DNA of 17,251 nt from Ignavibacteriaceae bacterium. Lineage in GTDB: Bacteria; Bacteroidota; Ignavibacteria; Ignavibacteriales; Ignavibacteriaceae. Below the pieces are notes generated by a model that worked only from the letters and a program-made list of their open reading frames with translations, had not been told where the DNA came from and did no database searches. Both the position numbers and the translations under genes were made by a program. Position 1 is the first letter of the stretch; every line of letters starts with the position of its first letter. The stretch spans positions 1 through 17,251 of the forward strand of contig JALNWB010000079.1 in the NCBI GenBank assembly GCA_023231105.1, given 5' to 3'. Positions 1-8,200 of this stretch are shown here, in pieces.

Positions 1-2628
1 ATTGATGAAACACGTGTTATTAACCAAAAATTTATTGAAGCGAACGCGGTTTTTCTAGAACTTTGTAAAGCGGAAATTAATCCCGAAATAACCGAAGCCG
101 ACATCCGCGAAATGATGATACAGCATATTTTAACAAGCGATATTTTTAATAAGATTTTTGACGATCCCGAATTTCACCGCCACAACAACATTGCATGCGA
201 ACTTGGAAAACTGATCGAAATACTTTTTACTTTTTCCGAATTAAAAAACTTGATGGGAAACATTGAGCATTATTACGATGCCATTAACGCCGCTGCTTCC
301 GGTATTACAGACCATCATGAAAAACAGAAATTCTTAAAAGTGCTTTACGAGAATTTTTATAAAGTCTATAACCCGAAAGCCGCAGATAGACTTGGCGTTG
401 TGTACACTCCGAATGAGATCGTTCAGTTCATGATCGAAAGTACCGATTACCTTTTGCATAAACATTTCGGCAAAACGCTCGCCGATAAGAATGTAGAGAT
501 ACTTGACCCCGCAACGGGAACCGGAACTTTTATCACCTCGATTATAGACCACATTCCAAAACAAAATTTGGTTTATAAATACAACAACGAAATACACGCG
601 AACGAAGTTGCCATACTTCCCTACTACATAGCGAACTTAAATGTAGAGTTTACGTTTAAACAGAAGATGGGTTACTACGAAGAATTTAAAAACCTCTGCT
701 TTGTTGATACACTTGATAACACTGACGCAAACCAATACGCCGGGCAGCAGCACGGACTTTTTGGTCTAACCTCCGAAAACAGCGAGCGCATTAAACGCCA
801 GAACAGCAAAAAGATTTCCGTGATTATCGGCAACCCGCCGTACAACGCAAAACAAGAAAATTACAGTATGGATAATGCAAACCGCACTTATCCGGCAATT
901 GATAAAAGGATTAAAGATACTTATGTAAAAGCCGGTACCGCGCAAAACCAGATTGGGCTTTACGATATGTACACTCGTTTTTTACGTTGGGCAACAGATA
1001 GAATAGACAAGAATGGCGTTTTAGCATTTGTCTCCAATAGTTCATTTATTGATTCTAAAGCATACGATGGTTTTAGAAAAATAATTGCCGAAGAGTTTAA
1101 TGAAATTTGGGTTGTAAACTTGAAAGGAAATGCACGTACAAGCGGCGAAAGAAGACGGACTGAGGGAGGAAATATTTTCTCCGACCAGATTCGAGTTGGT
1201 GTAGCTATTTATTTTTTGGTTAGAAAAGAAACCAAAGAACGGTTTAAAGTTTTTTATAATGAAATTGGTGATTATGTAAAGGCAGAAGAAAAGAAAGAAT
1301 ATCTTAGATTAAAAAATGTTTCTAAGATCGATTTTGAATTGCTATTGCCAGATGAAAAGAATAATTGGATTAATCTTTCCGATAATGATTTCGACGAACT
1401 TATGCCAATTATAGATAAAGATGTAAAAGCGGAGAAATCTCAAAAAGCTCTCTTTCAATTATTTTCAAGAGGGATTGCGACTCAAAGAGACGAATGGATT
1501 TATGATTCTTCAAAAGATGCTCTTGAGAATAAAGTCAAATTCATGATTGATACTTATTCCAAAACACTTTCCGATAAAAAATATAAAGAAAAGGATTTGA
1601 TAAAATGGGATAGAGAACTTGATAAGTATTTAGAGAGAGGCATTAAAAAGAATTTTGAAAAAGAGAAAATAATAACGGCACTTTACCGTCCATTCTATAA
1701 GCAGTCTTTTTATTTCGACAAACACTTTAATGGAATGACTTACCAATGGTTTGATATTTTTAATCTTGATGATAATTCAAATAAATATATTGCAATCAAC
1801 TCTATCGGGAATAATAAAAATTTTCATTGTTTAGGATCGGCTTCAATTATTGATTTACACTTAACCGGTGATAGCCAATGTCTTCCTCTTTACCGTTACA
1901 CAGCAACCGGTGAGCGGATAGAAAACATAACCGATTGGGGACTTGAGCAATTCCGTAATCATTACAAAAAACCTCACTCCGCCAAAAATATGGCGGACAA
2001 GCCGGCTAAAGCCACCCTCTCCTTAAAGAAGGAGAGGGAAACGAATGCGGTCATATGTAAGGAAGATATTTTCAATTATACTTACGCAGTTCTTCATAAT
2101 CCCGCGTACCGCAAAAAGTACGAGTTAAATTTAAAGAGAGAATTTCCACGCATCCCCTTTTACGAAAACTTTTGGCAGTGGGCTAAGTGGGGCAAAAAAT
2201 TAATGGAATTGCACATCAACTACGAAACCGTAAAACCATTTGCATTAAAAATTGTAAACGTAGAGACACGCCATGGCGTGTCTCTACAAAAACCGGATCA
2301 GGTTAAAGAAAAGGATGCATTACAGCCAAAGATAAAAGTAAAATTAAAAGCCGATAAAGAAAAAGGCATTATTGAACTTGACGAACTAACCTTTTTGTCC
2401 GGCATACCCAAAGAAGCGTGGGAGTATAAACTCGGTAACCGCTCCGCTTTAGAATGGATTCTTGATCAATACAAAGAAAAGAAACCAACAGATCCCACAA
2501 TAGCGGAGAAATTTAATACCTACCGCTTTGCAGACTATAAAGAACAAGTTATCGATTTGCTGAAGAGAGTCTGTACGGTAAGTGTAGAAACGATGAAGAT
2601 TATAAGAGAAATGGAGTTGGGGAATTAA
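1..2628 (+). CDS. Type ISP-like restriction-modification enzyme, methylase and specificity part (5' partial)
   Basis: This is probably a single-chain restriction-modification enzyme that methylates adenine N6 with S-adenosylmethionine and cuts unmodified DNA. The frame is open from base 1 (IDETRVINQKF...), so the ATG at 112 is internal and the real start lies left of the window. In window residues: LGVVYTP near 131-137, SAM-binding motif I DPATGTGTF at 169-177, and catalytic motif IV NPPY at 278-281, followed by the family's Q-N-x-D-N and DKRIKDTY stretches and YDMYTRFLRWATDR. The C-terminal part (IFNYTYAVLHNPAYR, FPRIPFYENFWQWA, LHINYE, ALEWILDQY) matches the Type ISP C-terminal region. Only 875 residues are in view; such enzymes usually run to about 1500, so an N-terminal nuclease/helicase half is expected upstream. 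Two palindromic repeats are translated in frame near residues 660-680 and 754-763. Family assignment is from remembered motifs. Nuclease activity is inferred. Confidence 0.85.
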   Translation: MDETRVINQKFIEANAVFLELCKAEINPEITEADIREMMIQHILTSDIFNKIFDDPEFHRHNNIACELGKLIEILFTFSELKNLMGNIEHYYDAINAAASGITDHHEKQKFLKVLYENFYKVYNPKAADRLGVVYTPNEIVQFMIESTDYLLHKHFGKTLADKNVEILDPATGTGTFITSIIDHIPKQNLVYKYNNEIHANEVAILPYYIANLNVEFTFKQKMGYYEEFKNLCFVDTLDNTDANQYAGQQHGLFGLTSENSERIKRQNSKKISVIIGNPPYNAKQENYSMDNANRTYPAIDKRIKDTYVKAGTAQNQIGLYDMYTRFLRWATDRIDKNGVLAFVSNSSFIDSKAYDGFRKIIAEEFNEIWVVNLKGNARTSGERRRTEGGNIFSDQIRVGVAIYFLVRKETKERFKVFYNEIGDYVKAEEKKEYLRLKNVSKIDFELLLPDEKNNWINLSDNDFDELMPIIDKDVKAEKSQKALFQLFSRGIATQRDEWIYDSSKDALENKVKFMIDTYSKTLSDKKYKEKDLIKWDRELDKYLERGIKKNFEKEKIITALYRPFYKQSFYFDKHFNGMTYQWFDIFNLDDNSNKYIAINSIGNNKNFHCLGSASIIDLHLTGDSQCLPLYRYTATGERIENITDWGLEQFRNHYKKPHSAKNMADKPAKATLSLKKERETNAVICKEDIFNYTYAVLHNPAYRKKYELNLKREFPRIPFYENFWQWAKWGKKLMELHINYETVKPFALKIVNVETRHGVSLQKPDQVKEKDALQPKIKVKLKADKEKGIIELDELTFLSGIPKEAWEYKLGNRSALEWILDQYKEKKPTDPTIAEKFNTYRFADYKEQVIDLLKRVCTVSVETMKIIREMELGN
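1978..1997. repeat. Inverted repeat TCCGCC/GGCGGA inside the methylase gene
   Basis: TCCGCC (1978-1983) and GGCGGA (1992-1997) are perfect 6-bp arms around an 8-base AT-only loop. The element is translated in frame as part of S-A-K-N-M-A-D. The same arms recur in the intergenic hairpin at 2645-2660, so it looks like an interspersed palindromic element rather than conserved protein sequence. Confidence 0.6.
2015..2038. repeat. Inverted repeat CCCTCTCCTT/AAGGAGAGGG inside the methylase gene
   Basis: There are perfect 10-bp arms at 2015-2024 and 2029-2038 around the loop AAAG. It lies 17 bases after the TCCGCC hairpin. Together the two add a lysine/alanine-rich linker between NHYKK and CKEDIFNYTYAV, where I would expect Type ISP proteins to read on directly. 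No stop or frameshift results. Confidence 0.7.
2260..2287. repeat. Perfect 28-bp palindrome inside the methylase gene
   Basis: The arm GTAGAGACACGCCA is followed by its exact reverse complement TGGCGTGTCTCTAC, with no spacer and dyad centre between 2273 and 2274. It begins on a codon boundary and is read as V-E-T-R-H-G-V-S-L plus the first base of a Gln codon. It sits in the linker after the LHINYETVKPF segment. A self-complementary 28-mer in coding DNA is very unlikely to arise by codon choice, so it is probably an inserted repeat. Confidence 0.85.
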
Positions 2629-2644
2629 ATAGTTAGCAAAAATC

Positions 2645-2660
2645 CTCCGCCACGGCGGAG
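2645..2660. repeat. GC-rich hairpin in the convergent intergenic region
   Basis: CTCCGCC (2645-2651), loop AC, then GGCGGAG (2654-2660), followed by a further GGCGGA direct copy. It lies 16 bp after the methylase stop, in the 164-bp gap between converging genes. It could help end transcription of the methylase, but no T-run follows, so a repeat element of the same family as 1978-1997 is the better reading. The rest of 2629-2792 is AT-rich and shows only a weak CCTG-AAA-CAGG stem at 2757-2767. Confidence 0.55.
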
Positions 2661-2792
2661 CGGCGGACTGTGCAAAAAGGTTAGAATATTTATAAGAAAA
2701 TAAAAAATAAATTTAAGAATAACGATTAACGAATTTTGATTTTCAATGTGCCCTGTCCTGAAACAGGTTGTCCAAATATAGTACAATGTTAA

Positions 2793-4388
2793 TCAACAAA
2801 TGATAATTGGAAGAGTAAAATAAAAGGTACTGCCAACATTCTGCTGACTTTCAGCCCAAATTTTTCCGCCATGTTTTTCAACGAATTCTTTGCAGAGAAG
2901 TAAACCTAATCCGGTGCTTAGTTCACCTTCTGTCCCTTTTTTACTAACTTTTTCTTCTATCTTGAACAGCCGTTTTACATCCTTTTCAGACATTCCAACG
3001 CCGGTATCTTGCACGGATACTTCTACCATTTCATCTTCAGTCTTTTTACTACGTATAATAATTTTCCCATCCCGTTTTGTAAATTTTACTGCATTAGACA
3101 AAAGATTTCTGAGAACGGTATTTACCATTTTTTCATCTGCGTTAACTTTAAGGGATTCGGGAATTTCATTCGAAATAGTAATTCCTTTTTGTACAGCTCT
3201 TTGGTTAATAATCTCAATATTTTGTAAAGCGAATGTAGATAAATTAAGTTCTTTGGGAGTAAAACTTATTGAACCTCTTTGCATTTGCGCCCATTCTAAT
3301 AAGTTTTCGATTAACTGAAAAAGAGTTGAAGCAGACTTGTGCATTGACTTACCATATTCCAATAATTCATCTTTCGAAAACTCTTCATTCCCACTTGCCA
3401 TCATTTCTGTTAAACCCAATAAACCCTGGAATGGACTTTTTAAATCGTGAGCAATGATTGAAAAGAATTTATCTTTTTCGGCATTGCTCCTTGAAAGTTG
3501 TTCATTACGTATTTTAATTTCCTCTTCAGCTTGTTTAATAATGTTTACTTCATCTTCCAATTGGGATATAAGCAGTTTTATTCTTTCCGCCATCTCATTA
3601 AAGCTTCTACCTAAAGCGCCAATTTCATCAGAAGATTTTAGTTCTACAATCGCATCCAGATTCCCTTTTCTGAAATTGTCCGCTTGTTGTGTTAATTTTG
3701 TTATAGGGATTGATAGAGAACGAGAATAGAGAAAACCGAATAACACACTGAAGAAAAAAGTCAGTCCACTTAAAATAATGATATTTCTTAACGATGATGA
3801 AATTGTGTAGTTTAATTGTGCTCTCTCTTTTTCTAATCTATCATTTGCATGATCGATAGTGTGGTTCACCGCCTTAAGAAATCCCATTTCATCAACTTCC
3901 ATCTCTTCTTTTTTATCTAACGCTTTTGTACCGGATATTCCCTGTTTTTTCATTTCTATGAATTCGAGTGCGGCAATATGTACTTTATTACCATAATCTC
4001 TAACTTCATTTTTGTTTTCGGTTAGTTCCGGAAATGATACTTTCACTAAGTGTTCATATTGAGAGAAAGCTTTATGACATTGATTACATGATTGTTGAAT
4101 CAGGTTGTTTTCTTGTTCAATAGGTGCGTTTTGAGGTGCATTTTTGCTTTCTACCTGTATGTATGCATATTCTGAGGCAGAGGAGATAAGTCTTAGACAG
4201 GCAAACTTCATATCCTCAAGAGAGTGTACAAGAGGTCGGGAAGTAGAAACAAGATTATAATCTTTTTCGATGTGCCGAATTGTACTGAAGCCAATATAAC
4301 TTACTACTCCTACAAATAGAGAAATAAAAACAAACCCAACAGTTAGCTTATAACGAATCTTAGAATTTAGTATCTTAAATATTTTCAT
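2793..4388 (-). CDS. Membrane sensor histidine kinase with periplasmic CxxCH heme-c motif and HAMP (kinase C)
   Basis: This is an inner-membrane histidine kinase of 531 aa. Transmembrane helix 1 is near residues 14-36 and helix 2 near 201-223. The periplasmic part between them is mostly helical and holds CNQCH at 101-105, the covalent heme c attachment motif. A HAMP linker (SIPITKLTQQADNFRKGNL..., about 219-275) and a coiled coil lead to the HisKA domain, with phospho-accepting His314 in IIAHDLKSPF. The ATPase domain has the N box at 427-432 (RNLLSN), DTGVGM at 461-466 and GTEGELSTGLGL at 485-496. There is no PAS domain and no receiver. It is the last gene of the minus-strand block, 14 nt after the outer-membrane protein gene, with no clear Shine-Dalgarno. 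The start is chosen because it places a short basic leader before helix 1. Heme binding is inferred from motif and topology. The ligand and the partner regulator are unknown. Confidence 0.9.
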   Translation of the reverse strand: MKIFKILNSKIRYKLTVGFVFISLFVGVVSYIGFSTIRHIEKDYNLVSTSRPLVHSLEDMKFACLRLISSASEYAYIQVESKNAPQNAPIEQENNLIQQSCNQCHKAFSQYEHLVKVSFPELTENKNEVRDYGNKVHIAALEFIEMKKQGISGTKALDKKEEMEVDEMGFLKAVNHTIDHANDRLEKERAQLNYTISSSLRNIIILSGLTFFFSVLFGFLYSRSLSIPITKLTQQADNFRKGNLDAIVELKSSDEIGALGRSFNEMAERIKLLISQLEDEVNIIKQAEEEIKIRNEQLSRSNAEKDKFFSIIAHDLKSPFQGLLGLTEMMASGNEEFSKDELLEYGKSMHKSASTLFQLIENLLEWAQMQRGSISFTPKELNLSTFALQNIEIINQRAVQKGITISNEIPESLKVNADEKMVNTVLRNLLSNAVKFTKRDGKIIIRSKKTEDEMVEVSVQDTGVGMSEKDVKRLFKIEEKVSKKGTEGELSTGLGLLLCKEFVEKHGGKIWAESQQNVGSTFYFTLPIIIC

Positions 4389-4402
4389 AGTGTGTTAATG
4401 TT

Positions 4403-5245
4403 TTATAACTCTAGTTGATATTGAAAAATAATTCTGAAGTTAGACCTCTGGTTATTAAGACTCAACGGTACGGCAAGGGCGATACAATCTTCATCGTTAA
4501 GATTATATTTTATGCCGGGTGAAACAAACAATTCATTCTGCTCCATTGTTAACCAGGAACTGCTTAGTTCGGCAAAAACATCTGCTTTTCCCTCAAAGAT
4601 AGGAAATGAAAATGCAATATTAAAATCGGTTCTATAATTTTTTTCACCGCCGGGAACAGGTAATTCTACTGCCCTGCTAAGGTTACCCTGAAAACTTACC
4701 TGTCCAAAGTCCTTAAGAAATGCGATGTAGGGTGAAAGTTCGAAAGCACGTTCTTCAGTCTCTTTGCTGAAACTGTTTGTTGGAAATCCAACTTCGAATC
4801 CTAACACAACTGCGGGGATAGTATAGCCTTGATTTATAATAAGCCATTTTACACTTGTAGATATTGACCCAAAACCATATTCAACCTTATCCACTTTACT
4901 GTAATTTAACGGCAAACTTATCTCGCCTCCAAGGTTCTTGAAAATGCCGAAAAATAGTTGAACTTGTGGAAGCGTTGCATTAATTACTTCATCATTCTTA
5001 AAGTAATCAAAAATAAATCTAATATCCCACTCACCAACTTCATTCGGAAGCGTTTCTTCAGTAAGGATAGGTTCAACCGATTTATTTAGTTGTTCAACTT
5101 CTGTAGAATCTCTAAATCTATCATCCGGTAAGTATGTTGAAATGACATTTAGCTGTTGTTGAGTGAAAATCAATTTTTCCCCGGAAACGTCTTTTACCTG
5201 TAGTAATAAAATCACAACTACATAAAGCAAATATATTTTCTTCAT
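4403..5245 (-). CDS. Outer-membrane beta-barrel protein, possibly MetA/phenol-degradation-type transporter family
   Basis: This 280-aa exported protein starts with a signal peptide (MKKIYLLYVVVILLLQV..., cleavage probably near residue 22). After about 50 polar residues it becomes a run of alternating amphipathic strands and ends in ...FRIIFQYQLEL, as expected for a small outer-membrane barrel. The stretch YGFGSISTSVKWLI followed by PAVVLGFEVGFPTNS resembles the core of the MetA-pathway phenol-degradation family of putative outer-membrane transporters. That match is from memory and only moderate. Its start has the best ribosome binding site in the window (AGGAG, 8 nt spacing). It lies between two sensor kinases in the same direction with 11-14 nt gaps, so it is probably co-transcribed with them. 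It may pass the sensed compound or be a regulated target; neither is shown by the sequence. Confidence 0.7.
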   Translation of the reverse strand: MKKIYLLYVVVILLLQVKDVSGEKLIFTQQQLNVISTYLPDDRFRDSTEVEQLNKSVEPILTEETLPNEVGEWDIRFIFDYFKNDEVINATLPQVQLFFGIFKNLGGEISLPLNYSKVDKVEYGFGSISTSVKWLIINQGYTIPAVVLGFEVGFPTNSFSKETEERAFELSPYIAFLKDFGQVSFQGNLSRAVELPVPGGEKNYRTDFNIAFSFPIFEGKADVFAELSSSWLTMEQNELFVSPGIKYNLNDEDCIALAVPLSLNNQRSNFRIIFQYQLEL

Positions 5246-8200
5246 AAAATATTCTCCTAGCCAGTACTCTTAGGAATTGTAAAATAAAAAGTACTGCCAA
5301 CATTTTGCTGACTTTCCACCCAATTTTCCCGCCGTTTTTTTCTACAAATTCTTTGCAAAGAAGTAAACCTAATCCGGTGCTTTTCTCTCCTTCCGTTCCT
5401 TCTCTTCTGACTTTTTCTCCAATCATAAATAACTTTTTACGAATCTCTTCGGATATACCAATTCCGCTATCTTTTATTGATATTTCGATCAATTCATTTT
5501 CTGTTTCATTTATATTAATAATTACCCTTCCACCTTTGGATGTAAACTTAACTGCATTCGATAAAAGATTCCGCAAAACAGAATTTAGCATTGCTTCATC
5601 TGCAAAGACTTTTTGATTTTTCGTAACATCAAAAATGATATCAATTCCTTTTTGCTCACTTCTTTTATTAATGAGATCAATATTCTGAGAAATTATTTCT
5701 GAAAGGGATATTTCTTCAGGATTAAAATCTATTGTTCCGTTTTGCATCTGAGCCCATTCCAATAAGTTCTGCAAAAGCTTAAAAAGATTGTTTGCATTTT
5801 TGTTCATCTCTTTGCTAAAAACTGCCATTTCTTCTTTAGAAAAATCATCGCCACCTTCAGCCATTGCTTCGGTTAAACCAAGAAACCCTTGGAACGGGCT
5901 TTTCAAATCGTGCGCTATGATGGAGAGAAATTTATCCTTAGTAGCGTTGAGTTCTTGGAGTTGGTTATTTTGTTGCTGAATAATTAATTCCTCCCGTTTG
6001 CGTTGTGTGATATCTTCAACGATTGCAATATGATAATACGTTTCCGGTTTCTCGCCCGATTTCCATAATGGAGAAATTGTAAGATTGCCCCAAAGAATAT
6101 TTCCATTTTTATGAACATAACGCTTTTCGTAAGAAAATTCTCTATTATCAGCTTCAATAAACTGTGTGATTTCATCAATATTTGTTTGAACATCTTGATC
6201 AAAAGTAATATCCAAAAATGATTTTTGTAACATCTCTTGCATAGCGTAACCTACAAAATCACAATATTTTTGATTGATACGAACAAATTGTCCTGTTTTT
6301 GTATTCAGTAAAGCAACGCCAACAGCAGCCTGTTCAAAAATTGCACGAAATCGATTTTCGCTTTCTTTCAGATCTTCTTCAGCTTGTTTCCTTTTGGTGA
6401 TGTCCCGGATATTACACTGAATAACTTTCTTATGATCTACCAAATAAACATTACTTACAAACTCTACATTTATCTGATGACCATCCACAGTTTTCAAGGG
6501 TAAATCTTCGTAGCGGATATATTCCTTCTGCTGTAATTCTAAAAAATTATCTCGATTGGTCCCTACATCTTTGAAGAATCCGATTTCCCAAAGTGTCTTT
6601 CCAAGAAATTGTTCGTGCGAGTATCCTAACATTTCAATCAAGAACGGATTTACATCCACAATCACTCCGGTCTCAGCATCAAGAATTAATACTCCATCTT
6701 TTGCTGATTCGAAAAGCCTGCGATAGCGAAGTTCGGAAGTTATTAATTTTTCCGCCGCTTCATGTTTTTCACGATAAAACCGGATGCGCTGATTTCTCAA
6801 CATAAAACCTATAACAGCACCTGCGCTAATTAATAAAGCACAGATTAATAAAATAGTCTCCCAAAGTTTCTCTTTTAAAGGTTCATAGATTTCAGCTATA
6901 TCCATACGAGCAACTAAAGACCAGGGTGAGCCCGGAATAGTACGAATAGCGGCAAGTACGGGTATTCCGCGGTAGTCGATTCCTTCCATCATCCCTTCGT
7001 AACCTAATGCTGCTTGAACTGCGGGCATTTTTTTATTTGTCAGCGGACTGCGAAGAGCGAGAGGTGTATTTTTTTGAAACCTTAATCCATTTAAAAACAG
7101 AACGTTATTTCCATCTCTGCGTAATAAAAGTGTTTCTGCTGTTTTACTTAGGGTTGGCCATTTTTGAATGTAAGGATAAAGATATTCTTCCGGGTTAATC
7201 CTCAGTTCCACAATTCCTATGATATTACTATCATCCTTTTCTTGAAATATCGGCACAAGAACCTTTAAATAAACTTTTTTGAGCTTGTCGTTATAATAAA
7301 AATCTTCTAAAATCACCTTGCCCGTGTTAACACTATCGATTGATTTTTGAGATAAGAATGAAGTAGTGCTTTCTTGCCCTTTACTTACAACAATTTTCTT
7401 CACATACTTTTTGTCCGACAAGAATAAGGCATCGTATTCACCGGTATCATAAACATGCCACATCAAAGATTCAATTTGATTCTTTGCATTCAGGTCGTTG
7501 GGATTATTGAAATAACGCTTAACTATATTGGAGAATTCATAGTTCCTATAAAAAAATGATCCGTCTATTATTCTTTCATGACGCCATCTTACAAGTTCAC
7601 TTACTTTCATATCTGCAACCAAAGAGAGCTGTCGTTCATTTTCTTTTCTGTATTGATTTTGATAATTCTGGAAATAAAAATATCCGATTGTTAATATGCC
7701 CACCGAAAGTATTACAAAAACCAAAACTAAAACAACTGAAGTTCGCATATTTAATACTTCAATAATTCTTGAATACCATCCGTATTGAACAGCAGTAAAA
7801 ATTATTAGTGCTATTCCAAGAAATAAAAAAGCAAGTGAGGTAGTTAATGCGGGAGGAATAATATTACTTCCATAAAGTAACGGAGTTTCAAATAGATACT
7901 CTGATAGAAGAATAACGGAAACAATTATAAGTAAGCTAGCTAACCAGAAAGATGCCAGCGTTCTCTTTGGTTTTGCATTTGCTAAAAGAGCTAACAAAAG
8001 CGACGAACCGGTAAGAACAAAACAAACCGCCGTCAAGGGAGACATGTGACCGATAGGAACATTGCCAAATGTATCTGTAATTGAAAATCCGAGATGTTCA
8101 ATCTTAGGATAAGGATTTGTGAAAGAAAAGAAAAAAAGTAAAAGAGATGCAAGTATGCTTGCTACACTTACCGTAATTCCAATATTGTAAACTATTTTCT

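Noticed and set aside
112..2628. The methylase as a complete gene starting at ATG 112
   Set aside because: The frame is open to base 1, and the residues before 112 continue the helical connector expected in Type ISP enzymes.
2752..2767. CCTGT/ACAGG stem after kinase C as a terminator
   Set aside because: The stem is only 4-5 bp and no T-run follows on the minus strand, so it is not reliable.
5121..5256. C-terminal tail of kinase B reading into the outer-membrane protein gene
   Set aside because: It arises only from the one-base deletion. It is an out-of-frame reading of the signal-peptide region of the next gene and has no family match I recognise.
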